A DNA stretch of 24,493 bases from Candidatus Heimdallarchaeota archaeon LC_3 (GCA_001940645.1 MDVS01000149.1:1-24493), one strand, 5' to 3'; counted from the stretch's first letter, positions 7,096-15,866 are shown. Program-made: numbers and translations. The notes: generated from the sequence alone by a model not told the origin.

Positions 7096-8118
7096 TCACT
7101 TATATTCGATTTTCAACAAATTTTTCTTTACTTTTTCAAAAATTTCTGATGGAAACAACCCTTTTGAGGAAGAATTAGCTATTATTTTCTTTAGAAAAGG
7201 AATTTCAGCAATTTCCTTTGGAAAGGAAGTCCAGGGATTATCTAGTAAATTAATCTCTTCTAAACGGAGTAATTGAGAAATTTCAGGTGGTAATTCACTA
7301 AAATTGTTTCTTGCCATTGATAAACTCTTTAAGGCTGTCAAATTGAAAAAGGATTTTGGAAAATTTGAAAGCTTATTACCGCTTAATCCAATTTTCTCTA
7401 GTTTTTCTAATTCTCCGATCGATTTAGGCAGATTATTTAGATTATTATCAGAAAGATACAGTATCTTCAATTTCCTGAGATTACTTAAATTACCAGGCAA
7501 TTCATTAAGTTCAGTAGATTCTATTGAGAGAATTTCTAAATTAACTAAATTTCCTAAGTTTTTAGGAGGCTTTGTTAAACATTCTTCACTTGAATTATCG
7601 ATAACTTCACGATCAGATAGAATTTCAAGATCTCTAAGGAATTCAAGTTCAGTAATGGATTCAGGGAGAATAGACATATTGCAATCATGTAAAACAAGTC
7701 TTTCAAGAAGAGAAAGGTTAGAAAAATCATGAAAATGGCTAATAACTGACTCATGGATTTCAAGGTGACGTAATATCCGAACTATTGGGAAATCAATAGG
7801 AATTATGAAATTTTTGAGATGAAGATTTCGCAATAAGGGTAAGTTATCAAGTTGTAAAAGAAATTCCTCTGATTGAGAGATGTGTCTTATCAAATATAGC
7901 GAAACAATATGATTCTCTTCAACAGCATAAACTGATTCTTCAAAATCACTATCTTCTAAATTAGAAAAATATTCTTCCAGTTTTCTTGATTCGATACGTT
8001 TGATTTCACCAATATCTTGACGAAAATTTTTGATAAAGGACGTTTCGGATTGATGAATGAGAGTATCGTCTAACCATTCTAGTTGATCTTCGTTAGGTGC
8101 TATTTTTGTATTTTTCAA
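7096..8118 (-). CDS. Leucine-rich-repeat protein
   Basis: The 340-aa protein has an acidic N-terminal region (about 1-75) and then some ten leucine-rich repeats of about 23 residues. They are clearest at residues 188-310, with the pattern LxxLxLxxNxLxxLPxxIxxL, for example LKILYLSDNNLNNLPKSI. No signal peptide, membrane anchor or catalytic domain is present, so it is a cytoplasmic binding scaffold. The TTG start at 8118 has TTGGGAT about eight bases before it. It is transcribed alone, divergent from the hydrolase gene. LRR proteins of this class can act as recognition modules, but the partner is unknown. Confidence 0.9.
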   Translation of the reverse strand: MKNTKIAPNEDQLEWLDDTLIHQSETSFIKNFRQDIGEIKRIESRKLEEYFSNLEDSDFEESVYAVEENHIVSLYLIRHISQSEEFLLQLDNLPLLRNLHLKNFIIPIDFPIVRILRHLEIHESVISHFHDFSNLSLLERLVLHDCNMSILPESITELEFLRDLEILSDREVIDNSSEECLTKPPKNLGNLVNLEILSIESTELNELPGNLSNLRKLKILYLSDNNLNNLPKSIGELEKLEKIGLSGNKLSNFPKSFFNLTALKSLSMARNNFSELPPEISQLLRLEEINLLDNPWTSFPKEIAEIPFLKKIIANSSSKGLFPSEIFEKVKKNLLKIEYK

Positions 8119-8176
8119 TTTTATAATCCCAAAAAACTTTGTTATAATGTTATTAAAGGAAAACTAGTTATAAACA

Positions 8177-8198
8177 CCCAAATTTCACACAAATTGGG
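8177..8198. promoter_or_regulatory. Imperfect inverted repeat between divergent genes
   Basis: CCCAAATTT and AAATTGGG face each other around a CACAC spacer, with one unpaired base in the left arm. The site lies between the divergent starts of the LRR gene (8118) and the membrane hydrolase gene (8265), the latter preceded by a TTTAAATA box near 8228-8235. It could be a shared operator. Confidence 0.3.
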
Positions 8199-8264
8199 AT
8201 GAAAAATTATTTTTACTGAAGAATTTATTTAAATATTAAAAATTATTCTGACAAGGTGAATTTA

Positions 8265-9359
8265 TTGAGGGGAACTTATCACTTAACCCTATCTCTTGTA
8301 ATTGGTTTAACAATATATTTTCCTTTTATGAGTATTTTTTCTGATGGAATACTGTCTACGTTTTTATCATTAATGTTAATATTAACAATTGCTTGGGGAA
8401 GCTTGATTCCTGATGTTGACTATAAAGGACATAGTAAAATCTTCAAAGAATATCCAACTGTAGGAAATTTCTTTAAATATGGTATATATAAACCCTTAAC
8501 TATTGTTTTAAAAGAAGAAAAGCACAGAGGATTCATGCACTCGATAGAGGGTGCGTTACTAACAGTTATTATGTTCTTAGTTTATATGCTATTAGGATTT
8601 ATTGGAGTAGGCATTGTTTATTTAGTTTTTCCATCGATAGTCTATAGTATCCTTTCAAGTTTTGAATCAATCGAAAAAATGGAAATAGATGTGTTTTATG
8701 GAATTGCAGCTATAATTACTGCCAGTTTAGGGTTGTTTACAGGAATAATTCTGCATATATTCGAAGATTCTTTAACTGTATCGGGGATTGATTGGAGATG
8801 GTTTGGAGAAAACAAATGGCACAGAAAAGGAAATGTTACAGTTGGAGGAATTCATGAAAATACTGTTGCCATAGGATTAATGGCCGAAGGAGCATTAATA
8901 TTATTTATTCAATACTCTTTCAGAACGGATTTGCTAATTCAATTATTATTAACTATAATTGGAATTGTTTTGATAGCAGGAACTGGATTTTTTACTCAAA
9001 CATCAACAGCAGGGAGACTCCTTTTAACTGTCCAAGGAGAAGATAAAAAGGAAATTGATGTAAAAACGAGGGATAGAGCAAAAGAAAATGCATTAAAAAT
9101 AATATTAGAGAAAGGATTAACAATTACAACAGATAAGAATAGAATAAAACGTGGTTTAAAAATTCCAAAAACAGAAATCGATCTAAGAAGCAAAACAGTT
9201 AAAGAATACAAGATTATTAAAGATGAAAATAATAGCTTTACTTGTTCTTGTAAAGACTTCACTAATACAGGTGATATTGTTGTTTGTAAACATATAATAG
9301 CCTATTTAGGAAAAAAAGAGGAAAAATATTACAAAAAATTGGAAAAAAAGATAAATTAA
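8265..9359 (+). CDS. YdjM/DUF457-like membrane metal hydrolase fused to a SWIM zinc finger
   Basis: Residues 1 to about 245 form a multi-pass membrane domain with the family's metal ligands in order: an N-terminal His (RGTYHLTLSL), SLIPDVDYKGHSK, EEKHRGFMHSIEG and GIILHIFEDSLTVSGIDWRW. This matches the YdjM/DUF457 membrane-bound metal-dependent hydrolases. After the last helix a basic cytoplasmic segment ends in CSC-x11-CKH, the SWIM zinc-finger pattern CxC...CxH, within the last 40 residues. SWIM domains bind DNA or proteins. I do not know this fusion from the family, where members usually end after the membrane domain. TTG 8265 is preferred over GTG 8256, which lies inside the GGTGA ribosome binding site. 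A nuclease gene follows after 47 bases on the same strand. Confidence 0.8.
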   Translation: MRGTYHLTLSLVIGLTIYFPFMSIFSDGILSTFLSLMLILTIAWGSLIPDVDYKGHSKIFKEYPTVGNFFKYGIYKPLTIVLKEEKHRGFMHSIEGALLTVIMFLVYMLLGFIGVGIVYLVFPSIVYSILSSFESIEKMEIDVFYGIAAIITASLGLFTGIILHIFEDSLTVSGIDWRWFGENKWHRKGNVTVGGIHENTVAIGLMAEGALILFIQYSFRTDLLIQLLLTIIGIVLIAGTGFFTQTSTAGRLLLTVQGEDKKEIDVKTRDRAKENALKIILEKGLTITTDKNRIKRGLKIPKTEIDLRSKTVKEYKIIKDENNSFTCSCKDFTNTGDIVVCKHIIAYLGKKEEKYYKKLEKKIN

Positions 9360-9406
9360 AATTTAAATTAACCAGAAAACATCAAAATCAAAGGAATACG
9401 GAACAT

Positions 9407-10087
9407 ATGGAACCAGAACCATTTTTAGAAATAGAAAAAGATTTTTGTAAACAATTTTTTGATGAAAAAATTCAAATTATTAAGAATCATCGAAAAAAAC
9501 TAATTAAAATTAGCTCATATCAAAATCTTATTGATAATCAAATTATTTCTAATGCAATCATTTTGAGAATGAGTGCTTTTTTTCAATTTGAAGACAAAAT
9601 GAAGATTTTCCTTAAAAAACATGTAGCTACTCCTGGAGCGTATTTTTTTCAAGAAACTGTAGGTTATTATCTCCAATTGTTTTTTGATTGGAAAAAAAAT
9701 AATTTCAATGTTGAAATTGAAAAAGGAATAAGAATTACAAATGATCAAAGAAAAATAAAAATATTAAAACCTGATTTGTCAGTGTGGAGAGATAAAAAAT
9801 TACAAGCAATTATTGAGTGCAAACTACAATTAGGTTATTCAAGAAACGAATGGGAAGAAAAATACATCAAAAAGAAAAATGTTTATTTATCAGAATACCC
9901 TGAAATCAAAACATTCTTCCTTGTTTTCACAAAAGAAAACTGGTCAGGATTTGAAAATCATCAATTAGAAGAAAAAGAGTATTTTACTTTAAGTAAAACT
10001 TGGCCCCGATCAATTGAAGAACCTAGAGAAATTTTAAATCCAATTGAAACTTTGTTTAAGAAAATTGTAGAAAATAAGAATTATTAG
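9407..10087 (+). CDS. PD-(D/E)XK nuclease-like protein
   Basis: The 226-aa protein has a helical first half and then a restriction-endonuclease fold core: PDLSVW with D123 and, after a beta hairpin, IIECKL giving E137-C-K139, followed by a helix rich in aromatic and basic residues and a beta strand (TFFLVFT). This D...ExK arrangement is the metal-binding site of PD-(D/E)XK nucleases. No recognition domain or signal peptide is visible. It is co-directional with the membrane hydrolase-SWIM gene and could be co-transcribed with it. Substrate unknown; a role in DNA cleavage or defence is inferred from the fold and from the surroundings. Confidence 0.65.
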   Translation: MEPEPFLEIEKDFCKQFFDEKIQIIKNHRKKLIKISSYQNLIDNQIISNAIILRMSAFFQFEDKMKIFLKKHVATPGAYFFQETVGYYLQLFFDWKKNNFNVEIEKGIRITNDQRKIKILKPDLSVWRDKKLQAIIECKLQLGYSRNEWEEKYIKKKNVYLSEYPEIKTFFLVFTKENWSGFENHQLEEKEYFTLSKTWPRSIEEPREILNPIETLFKKIVENKNY

Positions 10088-10183
10088 TTTTCATAAAAAT
10101 TTCAGAGAATTAAAAGATTGATGAAGAAGTGTTATCGATTTATTAAAATGGCTTATGTGAATTCATATATCAAGAGAAGAATA

Positions 10184-10191
10184 AAAAAACC
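10184..10191 (-). terminator. T-run after the Argonaute operon
   Basis: On the minus strand, GGTTTTTTTATT lies about 60 bases beyond the stop codon of the last gene of the operon. It has no hairpin, as is usual for archaeal terminators. Confidence 0.35.
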
Positions 10192-10252
10192 TTAACTAAA
10201 TATCTAAGCTTTTGAAATTATAATTTTAATCTATCTAGCAGTGTAAATTCTC

Positions 10253-11734
10253 TTATGAAATAGTAAATAATTTCTCTAAAACGTAATTTAGAGCTAAAAC
10301 ATCATCTTTATTATACATCACTAACGATTCTATTATCGATTTTTTACTTTTATCTTCTAAATACTCTAAAAATTTAACTACAGCAGATAATCCTTCCATG
10401 TCTGTTTCTTTCCATGAAAAACCTAAATAGTTTGCTACATCTTTGATTGAATAAGAATAAATTGGGAAAGCAAAATATTTTTCAACAATGGGTTTTAGAT
10501 TCATTAACCGTATTTCTATTTCCTCAAATTTTTCCAAAGAATCGAATTTTTCAGCTTCCTTTTTTAAAACTGTTTTTTCATGGGATCCCCAATGAAATAT
10601 CTTATATTTTGGGTATTCTTGTAACTTTTCTAAAAAATAGAGAAATTTATTTTTGCTTTCATCATTTGTTTTAGGAGTATCATTTATAATTGGGATGAAT
10701 TCCATTTGTTTTCCATTTTTAATTAGAATACCGTATATAAAAATAAATGAATCAAGATTACTTGGAACAAAATACGAATCTAAGTCTTCTAGATCAAGAA
10801 ATATTGCTTCCGATAAATTTTCAATTTCGTCTTTAAACCCATCTTGAATTTTTATTATCTCTTGAAAATGTAGCGCCTTTGCTCTTTGATTAAATATTGG
10901 TGCTTTTGTTTTTATTTTTTTCATTGTTAATTGTTCTACTGAAGCGTTTGCGATTTTTTCAATTGTGTCAAATCCGTTTTCATATAGAATCTTTTTTGTT
11001 TCTCCACCTACTCCTGATATTAAGGAAATATCTGATTTTATTATTGCTAATTCATTATTATATTTCTTCCATTGAAAGCTCTCGGTAGCGAAATTAGCTT
11101 CTGGTATTATTGTTCCTTTCCATATTTCAGAAATTTCTTCAATGATATCATCTAACTTATCAGAATATTCTGAATAACTATACTCAGATTCTTCACTTTT
11201 TCCATTTATAATAAAAAACTTTTCTGGTATATAATCCTGAATTAATCCAATTATCCGATTGTAAAATGCGCCTTGAAGTTTGTGCGGTGTTTTAATATTG
11301 TTTGCTGACTTGATCTCAATAATTTCATAAAAAAAATCTCCAAAAATAGAAGACTTGGAGTTATTAATCCTAATTACATCTAGATATCCAAAGAACTGGT
11401 TTGGAACATAATAAAAAGGAAATCCAGCTAGAGATTCAAGACCTTGTGACATTTTATTTATTGCTAACAAAAAACCTTCTTTTTGATCTAAATCAGGTTT
11501 TATTAGAGAGTTTGGAAATAAATCTTGAATAACATTCTTTTCATGTTGAATTCCTCTGTTTGTAATATATTTAGAAAAAATAGTAATTGGATCTTTTTTT
11601 TCGTCAGGAACAAAAGCGTCACAATAAGTTATCATAGGTGATTTAACATGATCTTTAATTGTTGTACCTGTGAATTTTTGATCTTTTAGTTGACCTTTAA
11701 GGCATTTTTTATAGATATTTTGATAATTGACCAT
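10253..11734 (-). CDS. TM0106-type RecB-like nuclease with DEDDy exonuclease domain
   Basis: The 493-aa protein has three parts. The N-terminal RecB/Cas4-like nuclease shows GIQHE, GYLDVI, YEIIEIKSA (ExK) and QGAFYNR (QxxxY). A helix-hairpin-helix lies at about 238-262 (ISGVGGETKKILYENG). The C-terminal RNase H-like exonuclease has D314-L-E316, HWGSHEKT, YSIKDVANYLG and Y-N-K-D477-D478, a DEDDy set. This is the architecture of the TM0106 family of predicted RecB-like nucleases. Both active sites look complete. ATG 11734 has AAGGGATA upstream and lies 18 bases after the Argonaute stop, so it is the last gene of the operon. It probably degrades or trims nucleic acid for the Argonaute system; solo family members exist, so recruitment of a housekeeping nuclease is possible. 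Confidence 0.85.
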   Translation of the reverse strand: MVNYQNIYKKCLKGQLKDQKFTGTTIKDHVKSPMITYCDAFVPDEKKDPITIFSKYITNRGIQHEKNVIQDLFPNSLIKPDLDQKEGFLLAINKMSQGLESLAGFPFYYVPNQFFGYLDVIRINNSKSSIFGDFFYEIIEIKSANNIKTPHKLQGAFYNRIIGLIQDYIPEKFFIINGKSEESEYSYSEYSDKLDDIIEEISEIWKGTIIPEANFATESFQWKKYNNELAIIKSDISLISGVGGETKKILYENGFDTIEKIANASVEQLTMKKIKTKAPIFNQRAKALHFQEIIKIQDGFKDEIENLSEAIFLDLEDLDSYFVPSNLDSFIFIYGILIKNGKQMEFIPIINDTPKTNDESKNKFLYFLEKLQEYPKYKIFHWGSHEKTVLKKEAEKFDSLEKFEEIEIRLMNLKPIVEKYFAFPIYSYSIKDVANYLGFSWKETDMEGLSAVVKFLEYLEDKSKKSIIESLVMYNKDDVLALNYVLEKLFTIS

Positions 11735-11752
11735 TTTTATCCCTTGAATATT

Positions 11753-14005
11753 CTAAACAAAATATTCTATTTCTGATGAAAACAAAAAATCATTTTCTAA
11801 ATCCATATTTTGGAAAAATTGTTGAATTTTTCTTGATGCGTATAAAGGAGCTGGTAATTTAATTAATCCTTGAATAGATCCGTGGTACGAGTAAGTTAAA
11901 TGAAATAAATTTTCTAGTAATGAAAACTTATGATCATCGTCCGATTTTTTTGTGAAAATACAAGATATGGGTTGCTGCGTTCTTACATTGTTATATTCCC
12001 TATCTTTTAAACTTGTTGTTAGCAATAAGAAATGATTTTCAGTTATTTTTATACATAACCCTGGTTTAGGCCTTTTATGAATTAATCCTCTATTTGTTTG
12101 TATCCTTTTAAAAATTCTAAAAATACCTTCATTTATAATTATTATTTCCCCGTTGAATTCTTTTAATTCATCCTTTATTTTCTCAATAACTTTCCCCTCT
12201 GTATTGTCGTAAATCATTCCTTCCTTTAGAATATGAACAATATTATTCTTATCTTTATCTAGAGATTCAATTAGTTGTTTAAGTAGCTGAAAGATGTTTG
12301 CAGAATATTCATTTCTATGACATACTTGAAAAATTGATTTTACAATTTCACCCTTACCATTGTATAACGCTAACGCAATTCTTATTTGCTTTACTTTTCC
12401 TCTATGTAGTTCGCTAAAATTAACTACCCAGCCAATATAATAAGAGGTGGAAATATCCTCCTTGCTTTGAATTGAATATGGAATACCACCTGATTTAGTC
12501 AACCAAGCAAGGGAGACATTACGTAAATGATTCTTTGCAACTGTTTGATTTATTTTTACTAGATTTTTCTTTAACCTTTCATATGTTATTTTTTGTAAAA
12601 AATTACTTTTTAATAACGCTTTTCTCTTTAATTCCTCAAATTTCTTTTTCTTCGCTCCATTTTGAAGAAATACAAGAATTGCTGAATCATATTCGGTATT
12701 TTCTAAAGTATCCTCAGAAATTTTTTCTATTTCACATTGAGCAATTTCTAAGAGTTGAAAAAACCCTTCAAATTTATTATCATCATCAAATAAATACGAT
12801 TTAAATGTTTTAAAATCAATTTCTTCATCCATTAACGATAAAACATGTATTTTAGAGAGCGATATTGTTTGATATGGATCATTATTTATAATAAAAGTTG
12901 GAGTTTCTGCAATAGTATGCTGAAATTGGATTTTATTTGGAGCAAATTGTCTTAAATGGATATTATTTTCTTCAAAATTAAAATACCAATCAAATTCTAT
13001 TTCATCAAAATTTTCAATAAAAATATGATGCAAAGCGTTATAATAGTTTTCAGTTAGAGTATATCGGATCTCCGGTCTTGGTTGAAGTTTTTTCATTAAT
13101 CTAATAGTATCATTTCTATTTTGAAGAAGATCCAACATGGGAATCAATGATAATCTTTCTAGAGGGTATTTTATACCTACTGATCCTATTTTTTTACTTG
13201 CATATGCTGTTGGTCCATGGTTTTTGTCAATGATTTCTAAGATTTTTTGAGTAGGGCAATAATTTTCTGTTAAATAATCAAATACATCAAATCCCTCAAG
13301 GGGTGTCTCATTAGATAACTTTTTGAAGAAAACAATACTTCCAACCCCACCTAATGGACATCTGTAATATGGATCAATCCTTTCAGGACATTCTCTTGAT
13401 TGACAAATATCCTTAATCGGTTTATTATAATTTTCTTCCTCAACAAACGAATTAGCTTTCAATTCATCTCTTAACGTGTGTGTCCAATTTAGCTTATGTT
13501 TGGGGTCTAATACAAAATAAATTCCTTCATCTTCAAGTAAAAATTGATACTCAAATCCTGGCCAAGTTTCAATACTTCCAATATTTTCTATTTTTTGTGG
13601 ATAAGTAGCCTGAAATGCATAGTTGCCTTTTTGTTCAACTAAGTAATTACTTAATCTAAGTTGAGTGGCAATAATTTGACCTAAAAATGCCTTAATCTTG
13701 TTTTCTTCTTGTTTATCCCTCAAATCAAGAATTATTTCCTCCCCTTCAGAAAATCCTTCAATTCCAAGTAATTCAAGATCATCTACATTCACATCTTTAA
13801 AGAAATTCTCTTTAAAATTCTTCAAAATTAGGAATTTTTTGTTCCAAATGAAAAATAATTGGCTTGAAAATTGTTTTCTAAGAGTTTGGACCATAAAGTA
13901 AAAAGATTGACTGGATAATTCCATACTAGGTAGAATTTCGAGTAAAGCAACTTGAGTCTTATTTAACTTTACCTTAAAACAGTTTATTGAATATACATCA
14001 CTCAC
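11753..14005 (-). CDS. Long prokaryotic Argonaute with inactive PIWI domain
   Basis: The 750-aa length fits a long pAgo (N, PAZ-like, MID, PIWI). The linker after the PAZ region is clear (YPLERLSLIPMLDLL, then PRPEIR). The MID domain ends with a helix and a LQK motif (FEELKRKALL...FLQKIT) used for guide 5' end binding. PIWI runs from about 505: GGIPYSIQ, then YYIGWVVNFS where V527 replaces the first catalytic Asp; HILKEG where E595 replaces the second Asp; and LPAPLYASRKI, where S724 sits at the last His/Asp position. The core DEDX set is therefore lost and it should bind but not slice. Three cysteines (C201, C206, C216) form a possible metal site before the PAZ region. The GTG start overlaps the upstream gene by eight bases. 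Effector activity must come from the neighbouring nucleases. Confidence 0.9.
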   Translation of the reverse strand: MSDVYSINCFKVKLNKTQVALLEILPSMELSSQSFYFMVQTLRKQFSSQLFFIWNKKFLILKNFKENFFKDVNVDDLELLGIEGFSEGEEIILDLRDKQEENKIKAFLGQIIATQLRLSNYLVEQKGNYAFQATYPQKIENIGSIETWPGFEYQFLLEDEGIYFVLDPKHKLNWTHTLRDELKANSFVEEENYNKPIKDICQSRECPERIDPYYRCPLGGVGSIVFFKKLSNETPLEGFDVFDYLTENYCPTQKILEIIDKNHGPTAYASKKIGSVGIKYPLERLSLIPMLDLLQNRNDTIRLMKKLQPRPEIRYTLTENYYNALHHIFIENFDEIEFDWYFNFEENNIHLRQFAPNKIQFQHTIAETPTFIINNDPYQTISLSKIHVLSLMDEEIDFKTFKSYLFDDDNKFEGFFQLLEIAQCEIEKISEDTLENTEYDSAILVFLQNGAKKKKFEELKRKALLKSNFLQKITYERLKKNLVKINQTVAKNHLRNVSLAWLTKSGGIPYSIQSKEDISTSYYIGWVVNFSELHRGKVKQIRIALALYNGKGEIVKSIFQVCHRNEYSANIFQLLKQLIESLDKDKNNIVHILKEGMIYDNTEGKVIEKIKDELKEFNGEIIIINEGIFRIFKRIQTNRGLIHKRPKPGLCIKITENHFLLLTTSLKDREYNNVRTQQPISCIFTKKSDDDHKFSLLENLFHLTYSYHGSIQGLIKLPAPLYASRKIQQFFQNMDLENDFLFSSEIEYFV

Positions 14006-14735
14006 GTTCCAAATCTTCCCCAGAAATAGGTCTTAGTGTGTTCGTTGTCAATTCACAATAGGATTCTGCATCAATTTGTTTAACGAAATCTTGTAGAAAT
14101 TGAAAAAGTTGATAATTCACTGACGCATTAGGTGAAACAAACCTCGTAAGAACTTCAGGATCTTCTGGTAATTCAAGAATATTTGAATCAGGATTTATAT
14201 CATGTTTTTCTTTTGGAATGTCTTTAGTAGTTGCTCTACTTGTAATTAAAAAATCATTCATATTAATAACAAGACTACTAACAATACCAAATATCCTCAA
14301 ATCAATTTTAAGCTTTTTATTCTCATTTACAATAACAGAACTATAATGACTAATAAAAAATAAATTTTGTACAGATTCGTCAAATTTATCACTTAAAAGT
14401 TTTATTTTATCAGGATCTACCTTGCTAACAATAGTTCCTGTCCAAAAAAGCTCAAAACTATATTGATTTTCCTTATTTTTTTCCAAATAATGTTCCCACA
14501 TATAATATTTTTCAAAAATATATTTATTAAGGATTAAATTCCCATCTAATTCTTTGATTAGATTACGTTCAAATAACCCTGTAATAGTATGATCAAAATG
14601 CTTATTTTCTATCGATTCTTGAATAACATCTTGATTTTCTTCCGATGTAGACCAAAGAAACAGAGTTTTAAATGAATCTTGATTTATTTCACCTGAAAAT
14701 TCAATAAATTTCAGTATTTCTATCTCTAGATTCAT
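13998..14735 (-). CDS. Unknown 245-aa Argonaute-operon protein
   Basis: I do not recognise this protein. It is acidic, has no membrane helix or signal peptide, and appears as a helical N-terminal half (residues 1-90) followed by a beta-rich part (LKIDLRIFGIVSSLVINMNDFLIT). No nuclease, nucleotide-binding or zinc motif is seen. ATG 14735 has AGGGGAT at good distance, and the gene sits one base after the Mrr-like nuclease and overlaps the Argonaute start by eight bases. This tight coupling makes a stoichiometric complex with both neighbours likely: an adaptor, an immunity-type inhibitor of the nuclease, or a partner that completes the Argonaute N-terminal lobe. Those roles are inference only. 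Confidence 0.75.
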   Translation of the reverse strand: MNLEIEILKFIEFSGEINQDSFKTLFLWSTSEENQDVIQESIENKHFDHTITGLFERNLIKELDGNLILNKYIFEKYYMWEHYLEKNKENQYSFELFWTGTIVSKVDPDKIKLLSDKFDESVQNLFFISHYSSVIVNENKKLKIDLRIFGIVSSLVINMNDFLITSRATTKDIPKEKHDINPDSNILELPEDPEVLTRFVSPNASVNYQLFQFLQDFVKQIDAESYCELTTNTLRPISGEDLERE

Positions 14736-14736
14736 T

Positions 14737-15627
14737 CTATCCCCTATCTATATAATTCTTATAATTGATTAACCTTTGTTTTATTTCTTTCTCATTTAAA
14801 TCATTAGGAAGTGGAATAAATTCAAACTTACCAAATAATCTATTTATTTTGCTGCCGGATCCATATAGACATAAAATTTCATTACTAAATAATCTTTTGG
14901 AGATATCTTTTGCTATTTGTAAGTTATTTTCACTGGATAATGTATATAAATAAAAAGACAAATTTCGATATTTCCATGTCAATTGAGAAGTGAAATGAAA
15001 ATTTGATTTATTATTCTGTTGGAAAGTTTGATTATCAAAGAAATCACAGATTACTTCAATAACTTTATTTGCTTTTAAATCTTCATTACACAAGCTCACA
15101 TGACTGATTCCTTTATTTTCTGATTCATTAGTCAAAAAAAATTCAACAGTTTTAAGGATTAGGGGAAATAATTTTTCTAATTTATTGCCATCAAAAATAA
15201 GGAAATTTTTAAACCCAACGGCCTCAAATTTTGGCTTAATTGTGTTCATTATTTTGTCATAAGTTCCTTGTTCTTTAACCCAGGTTAGATCGACGTTAGT
15301 GATGAAAAGATAGCCATCAAATTCATGATCTCTGTTTTCAAATTTTTTCAGTTCATTATTAAGATCCTGAATTGGTTTTTGGTGCCATGTTTGTTGAGAT
15401 GTGTGATCTTTGTCATGAAATTTTATCTGGAAGTTCCAATTCCCATAAAAAGAACTAGTTGTATTTGGAATCTGAATTTTCCCTTCATAAGTTGCATCGC
15501 GTCCCCCATCTTTTCCTCTACTACCAGGATTAAACCCCAATCCTAATAATTCGAGTAATAAAGAAGAACAAAAGTCCTGAAATCCTGTTTCTCCTAAATT
15601 ATGGATAGATTTTGAAAGTTGAATCAT
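14737..15627 (-). CDS. Mrr-like restriction endonuclease, probable Argonaute effector
   Basis: The 296-aa protein starts with an Mrr-type nuclease core: E13 in LGETGFQDF, GSRGKDGGRDATYEG with D44, then a beta strand WNFQIKF giving Q67-x-K69. The E...D...QxK set is the standard Mrr_cat active site and looks complete. Residues 170-296 are a second region without recognised motifs, possibly contacting the partner proteins. It is the first gene of the four-gene minus-strand operon that includes the inactive Argonaute. Known inactive long pAgo systems pair with PD-(D/E)XK nucleases that destroy DNA once the guide-loaded Argonaute finds its target, which suggests the same here. There is no ribosome binding site, and a TATA-like box about 27 nt upstream points to a leaderless mRNA. 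Confidence 0.8.
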   Translation of the reverse strand: MIQLSKSIHNLGETGFQDFCSSLLLELLGLGFNPGSRGKDGGRDATYEGKIQIPNTTSSFYGNWNFQIKFHDKDHTSQQTWHQKPIQDLNNELKKFENRDHEFDGYLFITNVDLTWVKEQGTYDKIMNTIKPKFEAVGFKNFLIFDGNKLEKLFPLILKTVEFFLTNESENKGISHVSLCNEDLKANKVIEVICDFFDNQTFQQNNKSNFHFTSQLTWKYRNLSFYLYTLSSENNLQIAKDISKRLFSNEILCLYGSGSKINRLFGKFEFIPLPNDLNEKEIKQRLINYKNYIDRG

Positions 15628-15650
15628 AAATTTGTGACTCAGTAATATTC

Positions 15651-15656
15651 GTTATA
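15651..15656 (-). promoter_or_regulatory. TATA-like box of the Argonaute operon
   Basis: On the minus strand TATAAC lies 24-29 nt upstream of the ATG at 15627, the distance expected if transcription starts at or next to the start codon. The absence of a ribosome binding site agrees with a leaderless transcript. Confidence 0.4.
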
Positions 15657-15866
15657 GTCTTAGTTTCTTAACCTATATTTTTTTTGCATGGTTTTGTTTT
15701 ATAATAATTTCAAATTTCTGTAATTATTTCATATTTTAAACGTTTTAGTTTCAAAATTCTTTGGATTATTCATATCTTTTTAACTAAATCCAAATAATCC
15801 CAAAGTTTTTTTAAATTTAAATCTATTTAATAAAATATCCTTTTGTTTAAAATTTTGGGGATTTAA

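Noticed and set aside
11753..14005. Argonaute as an active slicer
   Set aside because: Three expected catalytic positions read Val, Glu in an altered KEG context, and Ser, so slicing activity is not supported.
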